From positions 1 through 21,405 of the IMG/VR virus record IMGVR_UViG_3300044612_001124: a stretch of DNA of 21,405 bases; one strand, written 5' to 3'. Source of the stretch: a virus. The translations under genes were made by a program, and so were the position numbers. Positions 8,263 through 15,365 of the stretch are shown here, piece by piece. The notes under the pieces are model-generated. The model saw only the letters and a list, made by a program, of their open reading frames with translations, ran no database searches and was not told the origin of the DNA. Positions within the stretch are counted from its first letter, which is position 1. Each line of letters begins with the position of its first letter.

Positions 8263-8790
8263 CTAAACCTGCGTGACGCTGCACGCCAGATACGTTGATG
8301 AACCGCCACTCGGAACGCGGGTTGTGCTCTCGATCTGCATCAGCACTTTGCCTGCGATGATCATGTCTGCGACAGACGTTACGCCGCCGCTGGTCTTTAT
8401 GAAGTACGCGGAGTAGTCATACTCACGAGGGCTTCCCCCAACGGAGTATTCCGGCGTCGCTGAACTGAATGAAGTGCCGAACGGAATGACGAACGTCGCA
8501 ATGTTCGTAACCGTCGAATATGTGCCTGTTATGGTCGTCTTCGCGACGGCTGCCGTTGTAGCGCCCGTCACGACGTATGGCGACGACGTCACCACAGTCC
8601 CGCCTGTGGCTGATATCAGGTTCGATCCGGCCGGGTACTGTATGTTGTTGATCGACGCGAAGTCAGTGAAGACGGGCTGTGCCGTAATCCTGACCGCCGT
8701 CACCGTGTAGGTCGGGCCGCTGCACATGGTGGCAGTCGCCGTCACGTTCGAGGCCGATGTGATCGTGATGTCGTAGGAAGATAGAGCCAT
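8263..8790 (-). CDS. Ser/Thr/Val-rich tail protein, hypothetical
   Basis: I do not recognise a family for this 175-residue product. It is made almost only of Ser, Thr, Val, Ala, Ile and Gly, with a predicted all-beta character (YDITITSASNVTATATMC and later TGTYSTVTNIATFVIPFG), and is nearly free of charged residues until EYSVGGSPREYDYSAYF. Its place after three tube-like genes and before the chaperone genes suggests a tail structural protein, for instance a tube surface or minor tail protein. The start at 8790, five bases after the preceding TAG, is preferred over a TTG at 8811. Confidence 0.6.
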   Translation of the reverse strand: MALSSYDITITSASNVTATATMCSGPTYTVTAVRITAQPVFTDFASINNIQYPAGSNLISATGGTVVTSSPYVVTGATTAAVAKTTITGTYSTVTNIATFVIPFGTSFSSATPEYSVGGSPREYDYSAYFIKTSGGVTSVADMIIAGKVLMQIESTTRVPSGGSSTYLACSVTQV

Positions 8791-8795
8791 TGGGG

Positions 8796-9200
8796 CTAGT
8801 TGCCGTACCAATCAGTAGGCACGAATTTCATCGTTCCTCGAAACACGTCTCCGACAGACGCACCAGACGACGCCGACTCAAGGATCACGTTCTTGGACAG
8901 GCTGTACCCGGTAGCAGAAAAGGTCAAATTCCCAGGCTTCCCAACCATTGAGTCGATGTCCATTGATCCGTTTGTCAGAACAAGGAACTCGACAGTGATC
9001 GCGCCGCCCGTCTTCGCTCCCGTCGGCACTCGGACCATTGAAGTCGTCGTGTCGTAGAGTCCAGTGACGTCCGCTATTTCTGCCTGCGGGGTGTCGACAG
9101 TGACCCTTGTCACGCCGCCGTAGAAACTGCTTCCGCCACCTCTTGGCGCGAAACTGAACGTAGCGCCCTGGGCAGCGACAGCCCTGCCGGTTGGGGGCAT
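8796..9200 (-). CDS. Tail tube-like protein, paralog 3
   Basis: A 134-residue protein with the same overall plan as the two genes before it. VTRVTVDTPQAEIADVTGLYD corresponds to the opening strand and the DVT-containing turn of tube proteins, ITVEFLVLTNGSMDIDSM to the central strand and helix, and SASSGASVGDVFRGTMKF to the closing strand pair of the paralogs. The first 20 residues are Gly-rich. The ATG at 9200 has no good Shine-Dalgarno sequence, and an unnoticed alternative start is possible. The gene ends five bases before the next ATG. Relatedness to paralogs 1 and 2 is seen by eye and is weaker than between those two. Confidence 0.6.
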   Translation of the reverse strand: MPPTGRAVAAQGATFSFAPRGGGSSFYGGVTRVTVDTPQAEIADVTGLYDTTTSMVRVPTGAKTGGAITVEFLVLTNGSMDIDSMVGKPGNLTFSATGYSLSKNVILESASSGASVGDVFRGTMKFVPTDWYGN

Positions 9201-9214
9201 GGGTCAGCCAATCG

Positions 9215-9535
9215 TTAGCGTGAGAACTGAATCGTCGCCTGCGACCGGATGATGTTTCCGACAGCGAACGTCGTGCTCGATGAAATGACGGTGCCGCCGA
9301 GTGCTGATACGCCCGGCGCTGTGAACGCGCCGGATGCTCCGGCCCGTGGGCCGTAGCCCATAAACTCCAGGGTCGCCTCGGAAGCCTCCCGCAGCGGAGC
9401 GGCCTGATACTGCTTCTGCGTATCGAGGAGCGAGGTCACGTCCAACTGTTCCGCGGAGTCGCGGACTGTGACGCTGGCACATGCGTAGGTCGACCCGGCG
9501 AACGTAATTCCGGTGGATGAAAGTGCGGCTGGCAC
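9215..9535 (-). CDS. Tail tube-like protein, paralog 2
   Basis: A 106-residue protein related to its upstream neighbour. The shared C-terminal pattern is TVISSSTTFAVGNIIRSQAT here against TIMSSEVSFRVGEIVGFTTT in paralog 1: eight or nine identities over twenty positions, without gaps. The middle part has the tube-type element EQLDVTSLLDTQKQY. The start is a GTG at 9535 supported by AGGAG nine bases upstream; ATG starts are absent nearby. It is likely to be a second tube or tube-surface subunit, derived from paralog 1 by duplication. Confidence 0.65.
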   Translation of the reverse strand: MPAALSSTGITFAGSTYACASVTVRDSAEQLDVTSLLDTQKQYQAAPLREASEATLEFMGYGPRAGASGAFTAPGVSALGGTVISSSTTFAVGNIIRSQATIQFSR

Positions 9536-9569
9536 GGTTTGCTACTCCTGTGTCGTGGCGTGGAGACTG

Positions 9570-9905
9570 TTAGGCGTTGGAGGCGCGGACGGTGGTGGTG
9601 AATCCGACGATCTCGCCTACGCGGAAGGAAACCTCGGACGACATGATGGTCGAGCCCGTGAACGTGATCGAGCCGCACGAGAAACTTCCGGTGCTGCCGA
9701 TGGTCAGCGCTGCGCCGAGGTGGTTCACCGTGACGTCGGCCGCATCCTTCAGGCCGGCGATAAACGTCTTGTATCCGTTGTTGGCAATCGCCATGTCCGA
9801 CGTTTCAATCGTCGGCGCGGACTCGTTAATCGTGACTTGCGTCACGTTCGCGACGGTCGCGCCAGCGACGGTAACGGCAACGCCCTGAGAAACAGCAAAT
9901 GGCAT
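9570..9905 (-). CDS. Tail tube-like protein, paralog 1
   Basis: The 111-residue product resembles small tail tube proteins: VTQVTINESAPTIETSDM is a typical opening strand pair before an Asn/Gly loop, and GLKDAADVTVNHLG matches the central helix-strand element. It ends in a strand pair, TIMSSEVSFRVGEIVGFTTT, that is clearly similar to the end of the next gene. AGAGGG lies about ten bases before the ATG. Which of the three or four tube-like products forms the main tube cannot be decided here; this one is directly after the tail terminator, the usual place of the major tail protein gene. Confidence 0.68.
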   Translation of the reverse strand: MPFAVSQGVAVTVAGATVANVTQVTINESAPTIETSDMAIANNGYKTFIAGLKDAADVTVNHLGAALTIGSTGSFSCGSITFTGSTIMSSEVSFRVGEIVGFTTTVRASNA

Positions 9906-9909
9906 ATCG

Positions 9910-10335
9910 TTAGCCCTCTGATTCGCCCCAACGTATTTGATACAGTTGCCGCACTTCGTAGGCTGGCGGGAGTTGGGCTCCCACAGCCGACGGGTCTAGG
10001 TAGTCGTCCGTTTCGGAGACAAGCCTCATATCATGTATTGTACAACCGGCGAGTGTGCCGATTCGGCCATCCAGCGCAATCCGCACCTCGTCTGCCAACT
10101 CGCGGGCCTCGTCGTAGTTCTTGCCCCAGGTTGCTATCTGGAGATTTACTAGCGGCAGGAAGATTGGCCCCGCCAGCGTCGAGTCGCGTGTGATGTTCGC
10201 TCGACGGTAGACGCAGAAGGGCATCATGGCCGTCTTCGGCACAGCGACGGCGTAGACCTGAAAGCCAGCGACTCTGGCGACCTGGGGAGTCGTCACCAGC
10301 CGGAGCCAGATGTGCTTCTCGGGTGAGATTATCAT
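9910..10335 (-). CDS. Tail terminator protein (DUF3168-like)
   Basis: This 141-residue protein is expected to cap the head-proximal end of the tail tube and stop its polymerisation. The pattern matches the family: a basic-hydrophobic start (HIWLRLVTTPQVARVAGF), the strand PFCVYRRAN, a long LPLVNLQIATWGKNYDEARELADEVR strand-helix unit with the usual aromatic-basic step, and a C-terminal YEVRQLYQIRW strand. The start overlaps the previous stop by four bases, and the tube-like genes follow four bases after its TAA. Its position between the gp10-like and tube genes is the standard one. Confidence 0.87.
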   Translation of the reverse strand: MIISPEKHIWLRLVTTPQVARVAGFQVYAVAVPKTAMMPFCVYRRANITRDSTLAGPIFLPLVNLQIATWGKNYDEARELADEVRIALDGRIGTLAGCTIHDMRLVSETDDYLDPSAVGAQLPPAYEVRQLYQIRWGESEG

Positions 10336-11084
10336 TGGCCCATGATCCCGTTGATTTTGCTCTGAATGCTGTTGATCAGGAAGTTGAGGGCTTCCGATCC
10401 AGACTCCGAGATGGCCTGTTCCATCGCGTGCTTCGCCGGCATGGCCCCGTAGGTTTCGCCGGGGTGAAGCGTGACGGGGTGCATCTTGCCGCCCGTCTCT
10501 CCAAAATCGTGCGGGTAGCCCCGGCCCATGCGGGCCTGCCTCGTCGGCTCGTTGATCGAGCCCATGAGGTAGTAGTAGCCCTTCGACATATTGGCGAACT
10601 GGTCGTTATTGAACGAGCCACGCCTCTTCATCTTCCCGTTGATCATTTGATGGACGTTCAAGTACGTCCGGCGGCCTTTCGTGCCGGGCTTTCGGCGGTC
10701 TGTTCCGAATTCCACGATCCAGGCGTGATTGCCCGATTCGGCACCTTCCCGGCTCGCGCCTCGACCCGACTGATACGGACCTACGATGGCGAGGACAGCG
10801 TTGTCCTGCGGATAGACTCGCTTCTCGATCCTGACGGACTTGGAGAGATTCCCTGTGACGTTGCCGACCTTGGCCTTGTACCGCCGCTGAATAATCTTTG
10901 CCGCGTCCCGGCACGACTCGTACAGGAGTTTGTCGGCGTCAGCGCCGATGTCGTTGGCGAGCCGCCGGAGTTCCTCGGCCACCTCGCGAGCGCCGGACGT
11001 CTGAATCGAGACGAACGCCTCGGCCAGTTGCTTGCCAGAACGGCCGCCGAAGTCGCGAGGCGATCCCTGCCCTTGGTTGATCAT
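10332..11084 (-). CDS. HK97 gp10-like tail completion / neck protein
   Basis: The 250-residue product belongs to the gp10-like family that helps join head and tail. After a short Gly/Gln-rich start, residues 20-75 form the expected helices (EVAEELRRLANDIGAD and CRDAAKIIQRRYKAKV), followed by GNLSKSVRIEKR and the strand YVEFGT-like segment HAWIVEFGTDRR. The C-terminal PAKHAMEQAISESGSEAL helix is also typical. It is longer than most members (about 120-150 residues) because of an insertion around the basic KGRRTYLNVHQMINGK region. The ATG at 11084 overlaps the stop of the head-closure gene (ATGA). The frame is open up to 11507 but that upstream part is antisense noise from the neighbour. Confidence 0.85.
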   Translation of the reverse strand: MINQGQGSPRDFGGRSGKQLAEAFVSIQTSGAREVAEELRRLANDIGADADKLLYESCRDAAKIIQRRYKAKVGNVTGNLSKSVRIEKRVYPQDNAVLAIVGPYQSGRGASREGAESGNHAWIVEFGTDRRKPGTKGRRTYLNVHQMINGKMKRRGSFNNDQFANMSKGYYYLMGSINEPTRQARMGRGYPHDFGETGGKMHPVTLHPGETYGAMPAKHAMEQAISESGSEALNFLINSIQSKINGIMGQ

Positions 11085-11401
11085 GGGTCTTCCCTCGCCA
11101 GGAGTTCGTAGATCGTCCGATTCTCTCGTTCGAGGATGCTTGTGATCTGGAGTTCCCGATCCCGCCACACGAGGCGGTGCTGGTGAGTCAGGCCGGGGTA
11201 TGCCCTGATGAAGATGCGATGAGTGACGATGACGCCGGATTGCTGCCCGGCGAAGTAGTCTCGGACGCTGACGCCGGCCACGCTCGCCCAGACCTCGCCG
11301 ACCGTCTGGAACTCGACGGTCGCCTCGCCAAACGGGTTTTGCTGGTCGACGGGTGCCTGGATCGTCACCCGCTCGCGCATGAGGCCGATCTTCATGGTCA
11401 C
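11081..11401 (-). CDS. Head closure protein (phage head-tail joining, SPP1 gp16-like)
   Basis: This 106-residue protein fits the small beta-barrel head-tail joining family that seals the connector after packaging. Its opening, GLMRERVTIQAPVDQQNPFGE, has the usual basic RERVTI strand followed by a polar turn; EVWASVAGVSVRDYF and THRIFIRAYPGL, then the C-terminal RELQITSILERENR, follow family order. Translation probably begins at the GTG at 11401, which overlaps the previous stop, or at an ATG at 11395. Its own TGA overlaps the next ATG. It sits between the connector and the gp10-like gene, the common order in siphoviruses. Confidence 0.88.
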   Translation of the reverse strand: MTMKIGLMRERVTIQAPVDQQNPFGEATVEFQTVGEVWASVAGVSVRDYFAGQQSGVIVTHRIFIRAYPGLTHQHRLVWRDRELQITSILERENRTIYELLAREDP

Positions 11402-11727
11402 CCCACCCAGAGAGCGGTGTATGAGCCAGAGCCGCCTGGGGCGGAAACGGTGATCGTCGCCGTGGTCGGAATGACGGCGACCCGACCAGCCGGCACGTCA
11501 ATGGCACCAGCCAGCCGTAGGACAGCGTTTCCGGTGTTCTTTACGGCCAGAGTCGACAGCGAGCCGGCTCCGACGATTTGAACGGCCGAGGTGGCGACCG
11601 TCCCCGTGATCGTCAGGGCCGAAGTTGCCGTCGCCATAGAGTGCTCGGAGAGCGACCCGATGTTGAACGTCGTGTCTGTCGAGTCGTGGTAGATGACGTC
11701 TGTGTCGATTCGGTAGCGAATGGTCAT
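11398..11727 (-). CDS. Small Ser/Thr-rich beta protein of the neck region, hypothetical
   Basis: I do not recognise this 109-residue protein. It is rich in Thr, Ser, Ala, Val and Gly, with almost no charged residues after the first 30, and looks entirely beta-stranded (SALTITGTVATSAVQIVGAG, then VAVIPTTATITVSAPGG). It lacks a signal peptide. ATGA-type overlap with the connector gene upstream and a GTGA overlap with the head-closure gene downstream place it in the neck-building block, so a minor head or neck structural role is likely. Its composition resembles surface-exposed phage beta-sandwich proteins. Confidence 0.65.
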   Translation of the reverse strand: MTIRYRIDTDVIYHDSTDTTFNIGSLSEHSMATATSALTITGTVATSAVQIVGAGSLSTLAVKNTGNAVLRLAGAIDVPAGRVAVIPTTATITVSAPGGSGSYTALWVG

Positions 11728-12368
11728 CGGTAGTTGACCCCCAGGCCGCTGGCGGCCAGAAGCGTGTCGAAGGTGTATGGCACAGAAGAGACGCCGCCGA
11801 CGACTGCCGGCTGTCTCGACTCGAAGAGGTGTGCCACGAGCATGAGAATCAGGTGCTTGGCGACGGGGGGCACGCTCGTCCCGTCGGCCCCGTAGCCGGC
11901 CGTATACCGGACGATGACGCTGTTCTCGTCACCTCGGGTCGGCGGCCATGCCTCGGCCCATTTCGGAAAGATGCGGCCGGGGATGCCGCGACTGTCGACC
12001 TGAAAGTTACCGGCGTCGCTTGTGATCGAGGCCGTGGTTCCGTCGCCGTTTCTGTAGGTCACGGTGACGTTGGCAGCCGCCATCGGGGCTCGTGGCAGGA
12101 CGATAGCCCAGACAGGGAACAGGTCGTAGCGGGCTTCCCAGACGGTCGTGCAGAGTGTGATATCGAGGACGTCCTCGACATACTGCCTCGCGACGGCGAT
12201 GAGATTCTGGATGTATTCGTTTTCTGCGTCAGTGTCGATTCGACACTGCGACTTCGCCATCGCGAGACTGACGGGCTCGACGGCGGGATTTGTGACCCTC
12301 ACCAAACTCCGGTACGGCGTGAGCGTGGAGTTTGGCGGGTGCGGAGTGCCGAAGATGATCGTATCCAT
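11724..12368 (-). CDS. Head-tail connector protein, gp6-like (phiE125 gp8 type)
   Basis: The 214-residue product is the adaptor ring that binds under the portal. Residues about 29-65 show the family pattern: a Pro-Val-Ser segment, a short helix containing AKSQCRID, acidic residues, and the helix YIQNLIAVARQYVEDVL. A beta-rich middle part has VTVTYRNGDG, followed by SVIVRYTAGYG and a final helix VAKHLILMLVAHLFESRQ, as in gp6/gp8 connectors. AAGGGA precedes the ATG at 12368 by about six bases. Its stop overlaps the next start by four bases. Position between capsid and head-closure genes agrees. Confidence 0.9.
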   Translation of the reverse strand: MDTIIFGTPHPPNSTLTPYRSLVRVTNPAVEPVSLAMAKSQCRIDTDAENEYIQNLIAVARQYVEDVLDITLCTTVWEARYDLFPVWAIVLPRAPMAAANVTVTYRNGDGTTASITSDAGNFQVDSRGIPGRIFPKWAEAWPPTRGDENSVIVRYTAGYGADGTSVPPVAKHLILMLVAHLFESRQPAVVGGVSSVPYTFDTLLAASGLGVNYR

Positions 12369-12380
12369 TGCATTCCCTTG

Positions 12381-12590
12381 CTACTTGCGTGGCTTCTTCC
12401 CTGCCTTTGGCGACGCTTCGGCCGTCTCGATCTCCGGCTCGTCGACACTACGCTCGACCACCGGAGCCTTGTCCTTGACCTCCTCGATCAGTCCTCGGGC
12501 GATGAGGAGTTCGCACATGCCGCCCGGCCAATCCTCGAAGACTTGTCCCGGCTCGTAGGCGTCGAAGCCCATGAGGATGCGGACTTTCAT
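12381..12590 (-). CDS. Small protein, hypothetical
   Basis: The product has 69 residues. I recognise only the general type: a short phage protein opening with MKVRILMGFDAYEPGQVFED and ending its folded part with LLIARGLIEEV, then a charged tail rich in Pro, Glu and Lys. Similar small proteins often sit between capsid and connector genes, with no established function that I can assign. The ATG at 12590 overlaps the TGA of the glycosyltransferase gene in an ATGA junction, which decides the start and indicates translational coupling. A longer frame from 12692 runs inside the glycosyltransferase gene and is not credible. Confidence 0.65.
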   Translation of the reverse strand: MKVRILMGFDAYEPGQVFEDWPGGMCELLIARGLIEEVKDKAPVVERSVDEPEIETAEASPKAGKKPRK

Positions 12591-13315
12591 GTGATGGCCC
12601 CCCAGGCTTCCTTGGGTGCCTTCTGTCCGCTGTTCCAATACTCGGTGGAGTGCTGTTGAATCTTGTTGCCGGGGGCTCCAAGACTCGGCCAAGTGACCAT
12701 CAGTTCGCAGTGGCCGACGCTGATGCCGGTTGCCATGCCTAGCGTGTTACCGGCCTCTCGCCACTTGTTCCAGAAGGACACGTCTTCGTCGATGTGGCCG
12801 CCCGTGAACTCCCCGTCTTTGTTCGGAATCGCCTCGAACCAGGGCTTCGGCATCTTCTTGAGCGCCGAGGTGCGGAGGAACGTCAGGCCGAAGTGGGCGG
12901 TTCCCACCAGTTGCACCGGCTTGTCGAACCACTCGCCGCCGACCTGACACTTGTCGTCAGGTGCTACGCCGGGCATGGAGAACATGACCGCGTCGCTCTC
13001 TCGCTTGAGTTGCAGCGGGGCGATTGCGTCGACGCCGCTGTGCATCATCAGGGCGAGGAGAGCCTCGACCGTCTTAGAGTTGAAGACGGTGTCGTAATCT
13101 ATCGTCAGGATGAAGTCGTGCGTATCAATCACGCTCGACATCCCGCGGGCGAGGCACTGGGACCAGTAGGCACCCGTCACCTTGGTAGGCGAGATGCCGT
13201 GTGGTGCCAGTGCCGCCGCCACGCACAGGAGGTTGTCGGTAAACCCGACGCGCGGGGTCGACATGACCGCCGCGACCTTCGCGTCTGCCTCAACATTACC
13301 AACACGCAACTTCAT
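12587..13315 (-). CDS. Glycosyltransferase-like protein, GT-A fold
   Basis: The 242-residue product looks like a nucleotide-sugar-dependent glycosyltransferase. After an N-terminal region with FTDNLLCVAAALAPHG comes DFILTIDYDTVF, in which D73-Y74-D75 is the metal-binding DxD motif at the end of a beta strand. The acceptor half has HIDEDVSFWNKWREAG (residues 174-189), where E177 or D178 is the likely catalytic base, and a late GH (201-202) that fits the extra metal-binding histidine of many GT-A enzymes. The start at 13315 has AAGGAG seven bases upstream; the frame is open to 13477 but that part reads as non-coding. It overlaps the next gene by four bases (ATGA). Sugar and acceptor are unknown; sugar transfer to a virion protein is a possible role. 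Confidence 0.75.
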   Translation of the reverse strand: MKLRVGNVEADAKVAAVMSTPRVGFTDNLLCVAAALAPHGISPTKVTGAYWSQCLARGMSSVIDTHDFILTIDYDTVFNSKTVEALLALMMHSGVDAIAPLQLKRESDAVMFSMPGVAPDDKCQVGGEWFDKPVQLVGTAHFGLTFLRTSALKKMPKPWFEAIPNKDGEFTGGHIDEDVSFWNKWREAGNTLGMATGISVGHCELMVTWPSLGAPGNKIQQHSTEYWNSGQKAPKEAWGAIT

Positions 13316-13397
13316 CGGTTCGCTCCTTTTGACGGGAGCGGGCGCGCTTCCTTGCGCCTTCACCGGCCGGTCATTGGCCGTCCCGCTTGAATCGGGA
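13316..13397 (-). other. Intergenic segment with two short hairpins
   Basis: Immediately after the stop of the small beta-rich gene there is an inverted repeat, TCCCG (13381-13385) and CGGGA (13393-13397), with a 7-base loop, followed on the minus strand by a second GC-rich repeat of GGCC type. Neither is followed by a T-run. It may partly attenuate transcription from the strongly expressed capsid pair into the downstream genes. The segment ends in a strong AAGGAG before the glycosyltransferase start. Confidence 0.35.
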
Positions 13398-13823
13398 TTA
13401 GCCCTTGACCCAGCCGATGCAACCGGCCTCGGCCGCGGTCGACGGAGCGTTCTCGCCACGCGAGAGACGACCCTCAACAGCCACCGCGATCGAAGCAGAC
13501 GGCTGGACGCTGACCTTCAGGTAGCGCTTCCGCACCTTCGTGTCGATGTCCAACTTGACGATCGCCGTGTTCGCCGTGTCGGTCACGGCCGGGATCGTAA
13601 AGTCGGTGCCGCCGACGAAGCCGGTGACGTTCGAGTAGGACGAGTTGTCGTCCGACTCTTCGATCTTCAGCACGCTGGCGAAGGTGGTGGCAGCGTTCGA
13701 CGCCCGAAGGACGGTGAACGAAGCGTAATCGTAGGACTGCGTATCGACGACGAGCGTCGAAACTGACGTTGCAGCCGCCGTAGGCAGCGAGGCAACGATC
13801 TTGTGCATCTGCGAGAAAATCAT
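13398..13823 (-). CDS. Small beta-rich structural protein, probable capsid decoration or head protein
   Basis: I do not recognise a specific family. The 141-residue product is Ser/Thr/Val-rich with alternating polar and hydrophobic residues (YASFTVLRAS, then SVLKIEESDDNSSYSNV and RYLKVSVQP), which suggests a compact beta-sandwich. It has no signal peptide or membrane segment. It begins 30 bases after the capsid gene with a good AAGGAG, so it should be made at a high level like the capsid. That position, just downstream of the major capsid gene, is where head decoration or stabilisation proteins usually sit. The decoration role is inference from position and composition. Confidence 0.6.
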   Translation of the reverse strand: MIFSQMHKIVASLPTAAATSVSTLVVDTQSYDYASFTVLRASNAATTFASVLKIEESDDNSSYSNVTGFVGGTDFTIPAVTDTANTAIVKLDIDTKVRKRYLKVSVQPSASIAVAVEGRLSRGENAPSTAAEAGCIGWVKG

Positions 13824-13853
13824 GGCTCTGGGTACTCCTTGGAAGATTTAGGT

Positions 13854-15206
13854 TCAGGACGCGGCGGTCTTGAGAGCGATCACCGGACCCGCCGTGGAGT
13901 TGTCGCCAAGCGAGTGGTGGACGATATCGAACCGCATCGTGCCCTGGAGGAGCAACTGATCGGTCGTGGCGTAGACCTGATCGTACATCCGCACCGAGAA
14001 GTCTCGGCGACGAGCGTAGATCGAGGACAGGCCCAGGTTGGCGAAGAGAACCTTGACCTTGCCGGTGTCAGCACCGAGGGTCGAGTCCATGACATGGACG
14101 AGGTTCACGGGGAAGCCGAGGAACGTCTCGTTGACGCCGCCGCCGACGCTCTCGACGGTGTTACCGCCGGCAGCGTAACGGAGACGAGCCATCGAGGACG
14201 CGAAGCCGGTCGGGCTGATGTACCACTGAGCGCCGCTGCGGGCGTAGAGTGGCATCTTGCCGATGACGTTCACGAAGTCAGCGACCGTGAGAGTCTCGAA
14301 GCCGGTGCGACCCGTGCCCGAGGTGACGACGCTGGCGGTCTTCGTGCCGTCGTTGACGCGGGGGACAGCACCAGTGATGCCGCCGTACTGGGAGGTGCCG
14401 TCACCGATCCAGCCGCAGAGGTCGATCTTGTAGGCGAGGCTCGTCGCGAACTCGGTGGCGACTGCGTCGGCCAGCGAGATCAGGGCGTCCTCGACAACTT
14501 CCGTCGACATCCGCGTGCCAACCGCCAACTTCTTGGCGATCAACTGGACGTTGGCGTAACTCGGCTCGCTCTCGGTGACGGCAGTGCCTTCACCGACGAA
14601 GTAGGCCGTGGTTCCGGTTACCCGCTTCGGAATGATCATCGTGTCGCGGCTCATCGTCACCTTCTCGACGCCCGAGGCGGCGAAGGTGCCGTAGTTTTCG
14701 ACAAGACGAATCACGCGGGCGGCGAACTCTTCCGGCACGAGGATGCCACCAGCCGAGTTGCTTCCCTCGTTGAGGGCGCGGTTCTCGACGCCGTGCTCCT
14801 TGCACCACCGGATGTCGTCGGCGTTCTTGAACACCGCCGCCCGCAGCCATCGGCCGCAGCGGTAGGCGCTCTCGACAGCCTCGGGGCCGTCGTTGAAGGC
14901 CGAGAGTTGCGAGTGATGCGGAGCGATGCCCCGAATCTCGATCTTCTTCGGCTCGTCCTTCACCTCGGCCACGGGGGCCGCGGCAGGGGCCGGAGCGGCC
15001 TTCTCAACGACCGAACGAAGTTCGGCTTCCTTGGCAGCGATCCGCTCCTCGAATTCGAGGTCGGTCTTCACCTGATCGGCCTGGGCCGACAGGGAGAGAA
15101 GTTCCTTGGTCTGGTCCGCGCTGCGGTCCTCGACCGAGGTGAGTTCGGCCATGCGAGCCGAGATACCAGCCGCACGCTCCTGAAGACGCTTGAGATTGCT
15201 CGCCAT
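13854..15206 (-). CDS. Major capsid protein, HK97 fold
   Basis: This is the main shell protein, 450 residues from an ATG with a strong upstream AGGAG. Residues 1-70 form a charged coiled coil (LKRLQERAAGISARMAEL and onward) of the delta-domain type, which serves as internal scaffold. An Ala/Pro linker follows at about 70-80, and the start of the mature chain, probably between 92 and 145, precedes NSAGGILVPEEF (150-161), the usual HK97-type N-arm entry. The body contains TMIIPKR and AYFVGEG strands and a long central helix (MSTEVVEDALISLADAV), as in other HK97-fold capsids. It directly follows the protease that should cleave it. The frame is open further upstream to 15341, but that region lacks capsid character and includes the hairpin. 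Confidence 0.95.
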   Translation of the reverse strand: MASNLKRLQERAAGISARMAELTSVEDRSADQTKELLSLSAQADQVKTDLEFEERIAAKEAELRSVVEKAAPAPAAAPVAEVKDEPKKIEIRGIAPHHSQLSAFNDGPEAVESAYRCGRWLRAAVFKNADDIRWCKEHGVENRALNEGSNSAGGILVPEEFAARVIRLVENYGTFAASGVEKVTMSRDTMIIPKRVTGTTAYFVGEGTAVTESEPSYANVQLIAKKLAVGTRMSTEVVEDALISLADAVATEFATSLAYKIDLCGWIGDGTSQYGGITGAVPRVNDGTKTASVVTSGTGRTGFETLTVADFVNVIGKMPLYARSGAQWYISPTGFASSMARLRYAAGGNTVESVGGGVNETFLGFPVNLVHVMDSTLGADTGKVKVLFANLGLSSIYARRRDFSVRMYDQVYATTDQLLLQGTMRFDIVHHSLGDNSTAGPVIALKTAAS

Positions 15207-15365
15207 GATTGGCCTTGCTCCTGTTGAAGCCGGCCAAACGCGGAATGCGGCGGCCGGCGGGTGTGTGGTTCCCGCAAGCGCGCCGCGTCGTGAATCCTCA
15301 CGTCGCTCGCACTGCCCTACGCGACATCCATCGCGTAGCACTGTGTCTCTACCTGTAGATTAGCG
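15207..15365 (-). other. Intergenic leader of the capsid gene with an 8-bp hairpin
   Basis: This 159-base gap is the longest inside an otherwise tightly packed operon. It contains a perfect inverted repeat, CTACGCGA (15317-15324) and TCGCGTAG (15331-15338), with a 6-base loop. No U-run follows, so it is not a classical terminator; it could be an mRNA-stabilising or processing structure, or part of a promoter region for heavy capsid expression. At the downstream end CAGGAG, about 10 bases before the ATG at 15206, is a clear Shine-Dalgarno sequence. I see no convincing promoter consensus. Confidence 0.55.

Noticed and set aside
13803-15227. 474-codon open frame on the plus strand
   Set aside because: It is antisense to the major capsid gene, which has clear capsid features and a strong ribosome-binding site. 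The open frame results from codon bias in GC-rich DNA; its translation is low-complexity, rich in Arg, Gly, Val and Asp.
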